The notes beneath the pieces were generated by a model. It searched no databases. It was given only the letters and a program-made list of their open reading frames with translations, and was not told the origin of the DNA. A stretch of 19,420 nucleotides of DNA from assembly GCA_030599515.1 (NCBI GenBank), contig JAUVNV010000013.1:1-19420 (forward strand), read 5' to 3'. Below, in pieces: positions 1 through 8,164 of this stretch (position 1 is its first letter; each line of letters opens with the position of its first letter). The translations under genes were made by a program, and so were the position numbers. The stretch comes from Acidimicrobiia bacterium. GTDB lineage: Bacteria; Actinomycetota; Acidimicrobiia; Spongiisociales; UBA5794.

Positions 1-54
1 GATCAGCACACCAGCCACGAAACGCAGCAGCACCAACACCTCCTGCTCCGACAC
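1..54 (-). CDS. Possible 5' end of an unknown gene running off the left edge
   Basis: Reading leftward from a GTG at 54-52, 18 codons stay open to the window edge (VSEQEVLVLLRFVAGVLI). Fifteen of the 18 codons end in G or C, as in the real genes here, and a GGGGAG Shine-Dalgarno sits at 66-61, six bases before the GTG. The peptide is mildly hydrophobic. Too little is present to name a family, and the reading frame could be a chance one. Confidence 0.35.
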   Translation of the reverse strand, partial: MSEQEVLVLLRFVAGVLI

Positions 55-213
55 CAGAGTCTCCCCGTTCCACGAACCCCGCTAAGGGACAATGCCTGCT
101 AGTCGAACCGAAAGCCACACCTCCCCAACCAGAACACCGCCCATATCGGCGGTGGCTTCGAGGGGTCCTTGCATCGCTTCGGCGAGTTCGGTTGATGTGA
201 CGCTCAGCGTCCA

Positions 214-233
214 ACGGCCACACAGGGCCGTTT
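214..233. repeat. Small hairpin AACGGCC/GGCCGTT
   Basis: Perfect 7-bp arms, 214-220 and 227-233, enclose the loop ACACAG. The right arm is followed by only a short T run, so it could be a weak terminator or an operator-like site. There is no direct evidence for either. Confidence 0.3.
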
Positions 234-368
234 GAGTCGATACGGACACCCTCGGCGGCGTGGTTCACAACACCGAATGCGTTGCGGCGAAGCGCACATA
301 CGAGCCCGGACGTGCCGATGTGTGCGCACGAAAGAGGGATCGCTCCGTCGCCCGAGATCCTCCGTTGG

Positions 369-420
369 GCGGCCGCTACAACGACGCTATCGCCCGTAAG
401 CGTCGTCTTTATCGGGCCGC
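369..420 (-). terminator. Nested hairpin, candidate terminator of the leftward operon
   Basis: An inner perfect 8-bp stem, ACGACGCT (381-388) with AGCGTCGT (399-406), has a 10-base loop. It is enclosed by an outer GCGGCC (369-374) / GGCCGC (415-420) pair. It lies about 120 bases beyond the last stop codon (540) of the 14-gene minus-strand unit, where a transcript end is expected. No U-tract follows on the minus strand, so an intrinsic terminator is only one option. Confidence 0.35.
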
Positions 421-539
421 GTTCTCCCCGGTCAGAGAGCTTTCGAAACGCGCTCCTCCGTATCGACGCACCAGGTGCGCAACGCGTGCGCCAGAAGCCC
501 TTATGTACCAAGGGTTTCAGCCGATCGCGTCGCTTATCG

Positions 540-1805
540 TCAATTGCGTCGTGGGACCGTCTTGAGAGCCCGCCATGCTTGACGGACTGGTCTCGTGTTG
601 ATCGCTTTCCAGTACACCTCGACTGGATGCACAACCTCAACCCCGTCATCGAGGAAGGTCTTGAGTTGCATTTCGCAGCCTGGGTTCGCCGATGCCACCC
701 GAGGCAGACCGGTTGCCACGATTTGTGATGCCTTCATGCGGCCAAGTTCGTCCGATATATCCGGGTGGGAGAGCTGATAGGCACCGGCGGCGCCGCAGCA
801 CATGCCGGTCGGGTCGATCTCGACCGGCTCAAGCCCGGCGGCACGCAGGATCGCTCGCGGCTCTTCGATGATCCCCTGCGCGTGTCGCAGATGGCACGGG
901 TCTTGGATCGCGATCGGCTCCGTGGTCTCGACCGCCGCGGGCAGCGCTCCTTTGGCGATGAGGCCGGCGATGAATTCGGTTGCATCGACGACCCGGACGG
1001 CGAGGTCTGAGCCGCCTTCGGTCCATTGGTCGTAGTCCTTCATGTGTGCGCTGCAGCCGGCCGAGTCCACGAAGACCAGGTCGTGCCCGGCGAACGCTGC
1101 GACGTTGCGCTCGGCCATGCGTGCCGCATCGTATGCGGCCCCTTCGTGCGCCGCCATCGCACCACAGCAGGTCTGGTTCGGCGGCGCAACCACCCGGTAC
1201 CCGGCCGTCCGAAGGACTTCGATAACGGCGACGTGGACGTCTGAGTACCACTGGTCCATCACGCAACCTGACAGGAACGCCACAGTGCCGACCTGCTCTC
1301 CTTCGGGGAGCCACTCGTGCCCGGCCGTTGACGGGACCGGTATGGGCACGGGTCTTAGCGCCGCGGCCTTGGCTGCACTGCTCGGCAGTACATCGGTGAG
1401 GCGCAGCCGCTGTGCGATCGCAAGGAGCCACGACAAGAATACGAGCGCCGGCCGGAACCCGACGAGCCGGCCGAAGAGCACCCGCTTGCCAATCGTTGCG
1501 GTGTCGGGTCGGTGGGCAGCGATTTCCGCCCTCGCTCCCTCCATGAGCTTCCCGAACGGTACGAGCGACGGGCACGCCGTTTCACAGGCGAGGCACTGGA
1601 GGCAGAGATCCATGACACCGGCGAATCGGTCGTCGACCGGCATGAGTCCGCGGTCGACCGCCCGCATCGCCGCGATCCTGCCCCGCGGGGATGCCGACTC
1701 GTCGCCGGTCAGTCGGTAGGTCGGGCACGTCGGGAGACAAAGCCCGCAGTCGATGCATGCATTGAGGCCTTCCGTCGTCGGGGCGAACTCGGTGATCCAG
1801 GTCAT
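540..1805 (-). CDS. glcF: GlcF-type Fe-S subunit of a glycolate/D-lactate oxidase
   Basis: This 421-residue protein carries two ferredoxin-like [4Fe-4S] motifs near the N-terminus: Cys17/20/23/27 (CxxCxxCxxxCP) and Cys68/71/74/78. Two CCG-type cysteine-rich domains follow, with Cys181 plus Cys213-214 and Cys304 plus Cys336-337. This is the GlcF layout: electrons from the FAD subunits pass through the clusters, usually towards the quinone pool at the membrane. The ATG at 1805-1803 shares one base with the TGA of the preceding gene. An open upstream extension to about 2339 lies inside that gene and is not used. As the last gene of the murQ/anmK/nagA operon, its complex probably oxidises the D-lactate released by MurQ rather than glycolate; this is inferred from context only. 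Confidence 0.9.
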   Translation of the reverse strand: MTWITEFAPTTEGLNACIDCGLCLPTCPTYRLTGDESASPRGRIAAMRAVDRGLMPVDDRFAGVMDLCLQCLACETACPSLVPFGKLMEGARAEIAAHRPDTATIGKRVLFGRLVGFRPALVFLSWLLAIAQRLRLTDVLPSSAAKAAALRPVPIPVPSTAGHEWLPEGEQVGTVAFLSGCVMDQWYSDVHVAVIEVLRTAGYRVVAPPNQTCCGAMAAHEGAAYDAARMAERNVAAFAGHDLVFVDSAGCSAHMKDYDQWTEGGSDLAVRVVDATEFIAGLIAKGALPAAVETTEPIAIQDPCHLRHAQGIIEEPRAILRAAGLEPVEIDPTGMCCGAAGAYQLSHPDISDELGRMKASQIVATGLPRVASANPGCEMQLKTFLDDGVEVVHPVEVYWKAINTRPVRQAWRALKTVPRRN

Positions 1806-2920
1806 CACACACCCCCCGGCATGATCCCAGGATTGCAGATGCCGGACGGATCGAACGCCGACTTGATCCTGCGCTGGATTTCGATCGAGACCGGTGGTGT
1901 ACCCCACGGATCGACACCCGCGTCGCCGGTCGCTACGACGACGAGCGCCCCACCGGTCGACTCCGCCCATGCGCGGGCGGCAGCGAAGGACTTGGGATCG
2001 ATTGCCCCGACGCCGGCGTCGACCCTGCCCACGCCATGCTCGGCGATCCACCGTGTCGCCCCGAGACGCTTCGCTCGATCGATCGCCGGTCGGATGAAGC
2101 GGGCAGGCACGCGGAACTCGAGACGAATCGCGGCGTTCACCGGTTCGGGCCAAGCCAATCCCGGTTCTGGTTCGGCGCCCACGGCGCGGGCCTGCGAGGT
2201 GATCTGTGTGTCTGGACCGCCGAGGTAGAGGAACGACCCTTCCGAAGTCTCGAGGGCGGCCAGTGGTCGGTAGGTCTCGGCGTAGGCCTCGGAAGCGTTG
2301 GAGACTTCGCCGGTCGCGGTCGCCATCGGCCGTGACCACAGCTTCAGCATGACCTCGCCGATCATCCCAAGCGTGCCGAATGACCCCGTGGCGAGGCGGG
2401 GCACCCCGTATCCGGTCGACGACTTGACGACCGGACTACCGCCGGTGATCACCTTGCCGTACCCGGTCGCGATCCGAACCTGGAGAATCCGGTCACGGAT
2501 CGGCCCGTACCGGAGTCGGCGGAATCCGGAGAGACCGGCTGCTACGACTCCGCCGACGGTTGCGCCGGATGCGATCTCGGGGAACACGGCGGTCTGGTTT
2601 CTGGATGCGATCTCGGCCTCGAGCGTATCGATGGGGACGCCGGCCTGGACGATGACCGTGAGGTCGTCCGGTCTCCAATCGATGATTCGATTCAATCCTG
2701 CCGACGTCACGACTAGGTCGGCTGCGACGGCATTCCCGTAGCCGACGTGCGTTCCACCACCGAGGAAGGTGGTCGGGATCTCCACCTCGGCGGCTGCCGC
2801 GAGCACCGCCGCAGTTTCGTCCAGAGAGGTGGGAGCGACCACGAAGTCCGCATCGACGTCCGCGGTCTCGTCCCGGAGACGTTCGAAGAGCTGACGGGTC
2901 ACGGAACGCAGCGTCGTCAT
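1805..2920 (-). CDS. glcE: GlcE-type FAD-binding subunit of a glycolate/D-lactate oxidase
   Basis: This 371-residue protein has the PCMH-type FAD-binding fold of GlcE. A loop TFLGGGTHVGYG lies near residue 50, followed by the FAD-pocket pattern FPEIASGATVGGVVAAGL around residues 115-135 and TGSFGTLGMIGEVMLKL further on. Length is close to the family's usual ~350. It lacks the large C-terminal catalytic module seen in GlcD, as is normal for GlcE. The start is ATG 2920-2918, overlapping the TGA of the GlcD-type gene by 4 nt, and its own stop overlaps the next start by 1 nt. The three subunits are therefore almost surely translated in a coupled manner. Substrate (glycolate or D-lactate) cannot be read from the sequence. 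Confidence 0.88.
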   Translation of the reverse strand: MTTLRSVTRQLFERLRDETADVDADFVVAPTSLDETAAVLAAAAEVEIPTTFLGGGTHVGYGNAVAADLVVTSAGLNRIIDWRPDDLTVIVQAGVPIDTLEAEIASRNQTAVFPEIASGATVGGVVAAGLSGFRRLRYGPIRDRILQVRIATGYGKVITGGSPVVKSSTGYGVPRLATGSFGTLGMIGEVMLKLWSRPMATATGEVSNASEAYAETYRPLAALETSEGSFLYLGGPDTQITSQARAVGAEPEPGLAWPEPVNAAIRLEFRVPARFIRPAIDRAKRLGATRWIAEHGVGRVDAGVGAIDPKSFAAARAWAESTGGALVVVATGDAGVDPWGTPPVSIEIQRRIKSAFDPSGICNPGIMPGGV

Positions 2921-4371
2921 GTCGTCGGCCGATCGAAGCGGCGGGAGCCCTCCGGAAGGACCTTCCCTGGATTGAGGAGCCCCAACGGATCGAACGCTTC
3001 CCGAATCCTCGCCTGGGCATCGAGATCATCGGGAGAGAAGACCTGTGACATGAGGTCGCGCTTCTCGACCCCGATACCGTGCTCACCACTCAAGGTACCT
3101 CCGGCCGCGATCGCCGCCTGCGCCATCTCATGCGACGCCTCGATCACCTTCTCGGTCATGCCCGGCTCCGATGCGTCATAGCTGACGAGCGGGTGGAAGT
3201 TGCCGTCTCCGGCGTGGAAGATGTTGAGGAGCCGAAGCCCGTACCTATCGGCGATGGCATACGTCTCATCGACCACGTCGACGAATCGGGTGCGGGGCAC
3301 CACGGTGTCGTTGAGGTAGTAGTCGGGCGCGGATTGCGCGATGGCTCCGAAGGCCGCTTTGCGGCCCTTCCAGAGCAGCACGCGCTCGGCTTCGTTCGAC
3401 GCGGTGCGGATCTCGGTGGCGTCGTTGCGAGCTGAGATCTCCCGGATCAGGGAGGCCTCAGCCGCTGTGCAGTCCGGGTGGCCGACGACCTCGGCGAGGA
3501 GCACCGCTCCGGCCTCGACGGGGAGGCCGGCGTGGACGAAGTTCTCGACCGCTTCGATCATCGGACCATCCAGCATCTCGAGCGCGGCGGGGACGAGTCC
3601 ACTCGAGATGATCTCCGAGACGGTGCGGGTCGCGTCGGTGATCCCTGTGAATGCGATGAGCATGGTGACCGTGTCCGGCGGGTTTCTCGTGAGGCGAACG
3701 AGGATCCGGGTCGCGATCGCAAGCGTGCCTTCCGAGCCGACGACGAGACCGCGTAGGTCATAGCCGGGCGGGTCGGGTGCGGCGCCGCCGAGCGTAACGA
3801 CCTCACCGTCGGCGGTCACGACCTCCATGCCGAGGACGTGCGCGATCGTTGATCCTTCAGCCAGGCAGTGAGGACCGCCGGCGTTCGTCCCTACGTTGCC
3901 TCCGACAGTGGCGGACTGCTGCGATGCCGGATCGGGTGCGAAGTGGAGCCCTCTGTTCTCAAGGACGTTGGAGAGTTCGAGGTTGATGACACCAGGTCCG
4001 ACCCAGGCCGTTGCCCCGACCTCGTCGATCTCGAAGATCTCGTTCATCCGAGTGAGCACGATGAGCACGGAACCGGGTACCCCGATCGCCCCGCCGGCGA
4101 GTCCAGTTCCCGCTCCCCGTGCCACCATCGGCATGCCCGCGGCAGCGGCGATGCGCATGACCTCGGCAACTTCGCCGGTGCTCTCCGGAAGCGCAACAAC
4201 GGCAGCCTCGCCCGAACTCACGCCGGAGTCCTTCGCGTAGATGAGCAGGTCAAGCGGGTGCGCTCGCACTCGATCGGGGCCGAGAAGTTCGGCCAGTTGA
4301 GCGACCACGTCCATGTGGCCAGCGAGGCTGCGTCCCCTCAGGGAGGGGAGCGTGTCGGGTGATTCTGTCAT
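2917..4371 (-). CDS. glcD: GlcD-type FAD-linked oxidase, probable D-lactate (or glycolate) dehydrogenase catalytic subunit
   Basis: This 484-residue protein belongs to the FAD-linked oxidase family (GlcD, D-lactate dehydrogenase). The PCMH FAD domain covers roughly residues 40-225, with ARGAGTGLAGGA and PDPASQQSATVGGNVGTNAG. The C-terminal oxidase domain contains the metal/substrate motif HAGDGNFHP and SGEHGIGVEK, and the end has the usual FDPLGLLNPGKVLP. These enzymes oxidise 2-hydroxy acids such as glycolate or D-lactate. It lies in a D-lactate-producing operon, overlaps the SIS gene upstream and the GlcE-type gene downstream by 4 nt each, and is therefore best read as the D-lactate oxidation step of MurNAc catabolism (inference). 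Glycolate oxidase is the alternative. Confidence 0.92.
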   Translation of the reverse strand: MTESPDTLPSLRGRSLAGHMDVVAQLAELLGPDRVRAHPLDLLIYAKDSGVSSGEAAVVALPESTGEVAEVMRIAAAAGMPMVARGAGTGLAGGAIGVPGSVLIVLTRMNEIFEIDEVGATAWVGPGVINLELSNVLENRGLHFAPDPASQQSATVGGNVGTNAGGPHCLAEGSTIAHVLGMEVVTADGEVVTLGGAAPDPPGYDLRGLVVGSEGTLAIATRILVRLTRNPPDTVTMLIAFTGITDATRTVSEIISSGLVPAALEMLDGPMIEAVENFVHAGLPVEAGAVLLAEVVGHPDCTAAEASLIREISARNDATEIRTASNEAERVLLWKGRKAAFGAIAQSAPDYYLNDTVVPRTRFVDVVDETYAIADRYGLRLLNIFHAGDGNFHPLVSYDASEPGMTEKVIEASHEMAQAAIAAGGTLSGEHGIGVEKRDLMSQVFSPDDLDAQARIREAFDPLGLLNPGKVLPEGSRRFDRPTT

Positions 4372-5393
4372 GTGGTTCGTGTGATCTTCTCGATGGTCCT
4401 CGGCGCGTCAGGGTCGAGTCCTTTCGCGGAGGCGAGGTGGTAGCTGAAGAGTTGTGCAGCGACGACGGCACCGATCGGACTCAGCCACTCCGGCCCTGCC
4501 GGAATGCGAATCGGTGCATCAGCCAGTCCGAGCGTCGCGTCATCGTTGGAAATGACCGCGAGACGCGATCCGAGTTCGGTCTTGAGTCGGTCGAGGAGTT
4601 CGTGCACGGTCGCGTGTGGTTTCCCGGTCGGCGCCACCGCCAGGATGGGGAACCCGCGGGATACGAGAGCGAGCGGTCCATGGACGAAGTCGGCCGTCGA
4701 GTATGGATGAGCAAGGACATAGGTGAGTTCCTGGAGCTTGAGCGCCCACTCGAACGCGGTCGAGTGGTTGAAGCCGCGCCCGAGAACCGCGGCAGCTTCG
4801 GTGTCGGCGAACATGGCCGCCGCCCCGGCGATGCGATCCGACTCGGCGAGCACGATGCCAACGTCCGCCGCGAGTCCGCTCAGGCTGCCGATATTGTCAT
4901 TCAAGGCACTCGAGAGCAGTGCGATCGCGGCAAGCTGTGCTGTGTACGTCTTGGTCGCAGCGATTGCCTGCTCTTGCCCCGTATGGAGTTCGATTTCGAA
5001 GTCCGCGGCCTGGGCCATCGGCGAGTCGGGGTGGTTCGTGATGGCGAGCGTGGGTCGTCCCTGATCGTTCGCCTCCTCGAGCACCGCGACGAGGTCGGGG
5101 GACTCCCCCGACTGGGAGATCCCAACAACGAGCGCTCCATCGAGTTGCGGCGGCTGGTGGTAGACGGAGAAGAGAGAGGGTGCCGCGAGCGCGACATTGA
5201 GCGCGTTACGCGCCCCCCACACGTAGAGGGCATACCGCGCCGCATTGTCGGAGGTGCCGCGTGCCGCGATGAGAACAGATGACGGCGAGACCTCATTGAT
5301 GCGTGCGGCGATGTCCGCCACGACATCGCGGTTACGGTCGATGATTCGCTGCAGCGTCTCGGGCTGTTCATGGATCTCGTCCCAGAGCGTCAT
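4368..5393 (-). CDS. Double-SIS GlmS-like protein, probable glucosamine-6-phosphate deaminase (NagB-II type)
   Basis: The 341 residues contain two SIS domains matching the isomerase half of GlmS with no glutaminase domain. ARGTSDNA (44-51) and GISQSGES (91-98) mark the first sugar-phosphate site. The second has FEWALKLQELTY with Glu215 and FVHGPLALV with His238, equivalents of GlmS catalytic Glu and His, and the C-terminal Lys in the PRTIEK context is kept. Without a glutaminase domain such proteins generally act as deaminating isomerases (GlcN-6-P to fructose-6-P plus ammonia). It directly follows nagA, and no classical NagB is in the window. An AGGAGG at 5410-5405 lies 11 bases before the ATG and overlaps the nagA stop. 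AgaS-like or other amino-sugar isomerase activity is possible. Confidence 0.85.
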   Translation of the reverse strand: MTLWDEIHEQPETLQRIIDRNRDVVADIAARINEVSPSSVLIAARGTSDNAARYALYVWGARNALNVALAAPSLFSVYHQPPQLDGALVVGISQSGESPDLVAVLEEANDQGRPTLAITNHPDSPMAQAADFEIELHTGQEQAIAATKTYTAQLAAIALLSSALNDNIGSLSGLAADVGIVLAESDRIAGAAAMFADTEAAAVLGRGFNHSTAFEWALKLQELTYVLAHPYSTADFVHGPLALVSRGFPILAVAPTGKPHATVHELLDRLKTELGSRLAVISNDDATLGLADAPIRIPAGPEWLSPIGAVVAAQLFSYHLASAKGLDPDAPRTIEKITRTT

Positions 5394-5408
5394 GGACCGC
5401 GAAACCTC

Positions 5409-6554
5409 CTAGGCAGATCCGTCGTACACGACTTCCCCGGCAACGAGAGTGGCCAGTGCGTTGAGATCCGCGTCGAGAATCGTGACATCGGCCCGTGCGC
5501 CGATTTCGAGCACGCCGCGCGTCGGGTCACCGATGACCCTCGCCGGATTCGCGGTCGCCGCCCCGATCGCCTCAGCCGGTGAGCAGCCCGTGAACTCCGC
5601 CAGATTGCGCACCGCTTCGTCCATTGTCAATACACTGCCGGCGAGAACACCTTTGGCGTTTCGTGGGCCCGTTTCGTCGACGGTGACGTCGATGCTGCTG
5701 ATGACGAACCGGCCGTGGCCCATGCCCATCGCCGCCATGGCGTCCGTGATGAGCACGAGATGGTCGGGTCCCTTGGCCTGCCATGCCACGCGCACGGCGG
5801 CGGGATGCGAATGGATCCCGTCGACGATGATCTCGGTCGCGACGTCGGTCTCGTCGAGGAGTGCCCCAACGAGTCCGGGTTCGCGGTGTTGGAAGGCGGA
5901 CATGGCGTTGTAGAGGTGAGTTCCAATGGTCGCGCCGCGACGGATCCCGGCGACGGCCTCTTCATAGGTGGCATCGGAGTGGCCGATAGAGACGACGACA
6001 CCGCGCTCTACGAGCGCCTCGATCAGGTCGAGGGCTCCGGGGAGCTCCGGTGCGAGAGTGACCATGAGGACTCCTGTGTTGGGGCTCCACGTGTCGGTCG
6101 CGGCCGCCTCGGGTTCGCGGAGGTGCAGCGTGTCGTGTGTCCCCGGCTGCTTCGGCGAAAGCATCGGTCCCTCGAGATGGAGTCCGATCGGCACCGCTCC
6201 TGTGTAGTCGGCCGGCGGACCGGCGGTCATCACGTGCTGGGCCTCGACAACCGTCGCCGCAGGTGAGGTGATGACCGTCGGCAGGAAGGCGGTTACGCCG
6301 TACTGAGGGAGGCGAGCACCGACTTCCCAGATCGCCTCCGGGTCGTTCGTGAAATCGAGGCCGAAACCGCCGTTGATCTGGATGTCGATGAAGCCGGGAA
6401 CTACGAGTTGACCGTCAACATCTATCACGGCGTCAGCGATCCGGCGCGACCGGGGCGGCTCGATCGCTGCGACACGACCGTCGGCGATGGTCAGATCCGC
6501 CCGAACGACTCCTTCCAGCGTGGCGACGCGCCCTCCTGCAACGATTGTCACCAT
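5409..6554 (-). CDS. nagA: N-acetylglucosamine-6-phosphate deacetylase NagA
   Basis: This 381-residue amidohydrolase removes acetate from GlcNAc-6-P to give GlcN-6-P in the cytoplasm. Visible motifs are PGFIDIQINGGFG (53-65), HLEGP with Glu128, GHSDATYEEA with His192, GTHLYNAMSAFQHREPG with His213, and LITDAMAAMG with Asp271 as the likely catalytic acid. The N-terminal HxH metal pair of many amidohydrolases is replaced by QIN, as in single-metal NagA enzymes. Its substrate would be the GlcNAc-6-P made by MurQ in the same operon. The ATG at 6554 overlaps the end of the acetyltransferase gene by 7 nt; a GTG at 6551, giving a 4-nt GTGA overlap, is an equally possible start one codon later. Confidence 0.95.
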   Translation of the reverse strand: MVTIVAGGRVATLEGVVRADLTIADGRVAAIEPPRSRRIADAVIDVDGQLVVPGFIDIQINGGFGLDFTNDPEAIWEVGARLPQYGVTAFLPTVITSPAATVVEAQHVMTAGPPADYTGAVPIGLHLEGPMLSPKQPGTHDTLHLREPEAAATDTWSPNTGVLMVTLAPELPGALDLIEALVERGVVVSIGHSDATYEEAVAGIRRGATIGTHLYNAMSAFQHREPGLVGALLDETDVATEIIVDGIHSHPAAVRVAWQAKGPDHLVLITDAMAAMGMGHGRFVISSIDVTVDETGPRNAKGVLAGSVLTMDEAVRNLAEFTGCSPAEAIGAATANPARVIGDPTRGVLEIGARADVTILDADLNALATLVAGEVVYDGSA

Positions 6555-7153
6555 GGCACACCGAAATGCAGGCGATAGCGAACAGTCTCCACATCAAACT
6601 CGGGACCCGGCTCACCCTCGAGTCCAAGATGTTCGCGTCGGCGAGCACCATCGCGGCGCCATCCGAGCCTCTCATAGAACCGACGTGCAGCAGGGTTGAC
6701 GTCTACGACCCACAGTGTCGCCTCCGTGAGACCCGTCTGCGCCATGCTCTTCACCGCGTGAGCTAGCAAGTTGGTGCCGATGCCGCGGCCGGTCACGGCT
6801 GGATCGACATGTACTGAGAACACGTGGCCGACCTCGGCGGAATCCTCGTCTGCGTCTGGTGATGGTCCGTAGTAGATGAAGGCAACCAGCCGCTCAGCTA
6901 CTTCAGTGACCAAGATGTGTCTGGCAAGATCGGGTGCGCCCGCAATCCTGTCTGCCCAGATGCTTCTGCGGGCGGACACATCAAGGCTGCGGAGACGATT
7001 CTCGGGTATCAGCCCCGAGTACGCGGACTGGAACGAGCGGACGTGAAGACCGGCGATAGATGGCGCGTCGAATTCGCGCGCCGCCCTGACATCCGACCCG
7101 ACGGCGTTGCCGCTATGCGTGTTGTCACTGAGCGATCGATGACCTGTCCCCAT
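6548..7153 (-). CDS. GNAT-family N-acetyltransferase of unknown substrate
   Basis: The 201-residue protein has the GNAT fold pattern. The N-terminal segment VRAAREFDAPSIAGLHVRSF is followed by the acetyl-CoA pyrophosphate loop VDPAVTGRGIGTNLL (residues 117-130) and the C-terminal VNPAARRFYERLGWRRDG. The first position of the Q/RxxGxG/A motif is Thr rather than Gln or Arg. The ATG lies three bases after the ATPase stop (TAG-GCC-ATG) and the gene overlaps nagA by 7 nt, so it belongs to the operon. The substrate is unknown. It could acetylate an amino sugar, an amino acid freed from a muropeptide, or something unrelated. Confidence 0.85.
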   Translation of the reverse strand: MGTGHRSLSDNTHSGNAVGSDVRAAREFDAPSIAGLHVRSFQSAYSGLIPENRLRSLDVSARRSIWADRIAGAPDLARHILVTEVAERLVAFIYYGPSPDADEDSAEVGHVFSVHVDPAVTGRGIGTNLLAHAVKSMAQTGLTEATLWVVDVNPAARRFYERLGWRRDGARRREHLGLEGEPGPEFDVETVRYRLHFGVPW

Positions 7154-7156
7154 GGC

Positions 7157-8164
7157 CTAACGCATCCCCGGCGGTGATGATGCCCGTTCGGCCCGTGCGA
7201 ACTCACGCTCAACGACGTGACACGCGACCGAATGACCAGGCGTCATCTCAACGAGCTCCGGGCGCCTCTCAGAGCAGATCCTCTCGGCCAGGGGACACCT
7301 CGGGTGGAAGGCACACCCGGACGGTGGATCCGCGGGATTCGGGACTTCGCCCTTGATCGGCGCCTCGATCTCACCTTTCTCCAACTCCGGATCAGCGACC
7401 GGCACCGCGCGTTGGAGCGCTTCGGCATACGGATGCAACGGCTCATCGGACACCTGCTTCCACGACCCGAGTTCGACGACCCGACCCAAGTACATGACTG
7501 CGACACGATCCGAGATATGGCGCACCATACCTAGGTCGTGAGAGATGAAGACATAGGTGAGATCGAGTTCCTCGCGCATCCCAACGAGAAGGTTCATCAC
7601 CTCCGCCTGCACCGATACATCAAGAGCGGACACAGCCTCATCCAGCACCAGAACCGACGGTTCGACAGCAAGCGCGCGTGCGATCCCCACGCGCTGCATC
7701 TGTCCGCCGGAGAGCTGGCGCGGAAGCCGGTCCGAGAAATAGGGTCCCAGGCCAACCATCGCCAGGAGCTCCAAGACTCGTGCGCGGCGCTGGCTTCGAC
7801 TGGTTGCGAGGCCGTGGACATCGAGGACTTCTCCAAGCGTTCGACCCACACTCTGACGAGGGTTGAGCGAGCCGTACGGGTCTTGGAAGACCATCTGGAT
7901 CTCGCGACGGTAATTCCTGAACGCGCGATCCGAAAGCTGTGTGACATCCGCGCCTTCGAGCGTGATGGAACCCGACGTGGGTTGATCGAGACGGACCAGG
8001 AGTCGTGCCAGCGTCGACTTGCCGCATCCACTCTCTCCGACGATGCCAAGCGTTTCGCCGCGGGCCACGTCGAGGGTCACGTCGTTCAGCGCCTGCACGT
8101 CTCCCTGACCTCTCCGACCGGGGAAGATCCGCGTGAGGTCGCGAACGCTGATTGCTGCCGTCAC
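7157..8164 (-). CDS. Oligopeptide-type ABC transporter ATP-binding protein (DppF/OppF-like)
   Basis: This 335-residue ABC ATPase has Walker A GESGCGKST (residues 43-51), signature LSGGQMQRVGIARAL, Walker B VLVLDEAVSALD and H-loop ISHDLG. It ends in the oligopeptide-type C-terminal extension (SGCAFHPRCPLAERICSERRP... VACH). The extension has four cysteines, the arrangement that holds an Fe-S cluster in some Dpp ATPases (general knowledge; not proven here). I chose GTG 8164 because GGAGGAG ends five bases before it and GTGA overlaps the upstream stop. A GTG at 8170 would sit inside that Shine-Dalgarno. It pairs with the preceding ATPase to power import by the operon's permeases. Confidence 0.93.
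   Translation of the reverse strand: MTAAISVRDLTRIFPGRRGQGDVQALNDVTLDVARGETLGIVGESGCGKSTLARLLVRLDQPTSGSITLEGADVTQLSDRAFRNYRREIQMVFQDPYGSLNPRQSVGRTLGEVLDVHGLATSRSQRRARVLELLAMVGLGPYFSDRLPRQLSGGQMQRVGIARALAVEPSVLVLDEAVSALDVSVQAEVMNLLVGMREELDLTYVFISHDLGMVRHISDRVAVMYLGRVVELGSWKQVSDEPLHPYAEALQRAVPVADPELEKGEIEAPIKGEVPNPADPPSGCAFHPRCPLAERICSERRPELVEMTPGHSVACHVVEREFARAERASSPPGMR

Larger units (their letters stand above)
55..539. other. Non-coding stretch at the left end
   Basis: No convincing gene is seen between the possible leftward gene and the stop of the glcF-like gene at 540. Open frames on the plus strand (260-565 and 282-728) have Arg/Pro-rich compositions typical of frame shadows and no recognisable domain. 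The stretch holds two hairpins (214-233 and 369-420), a short near-palindrome ACGCTCAGCGT at 201-211, and a 13-mer (506-518) that recurs inverted near 19148-19160. Confidence 0.6.

Noticed and set aside
260..728. Two overlapping plus-strand frames at the left end
   Set aside because: Arg-rich, domain-free, and the second overlaps the 3' end of the clear Fe-S subunit gene.
1806..2339. Upstream in-frame extension of the GlcF-type gene
   Set aside because: It overlaps the GlcE-type gene and is Arg-rich; the ATG at 1805 begins exactly at the conserved GlcF N-terminus.
4359..5282. Plus-strand open frame opposite the SIS gene
   Set aside because: Antisense shadow of a gene with intact catalytic motifs.
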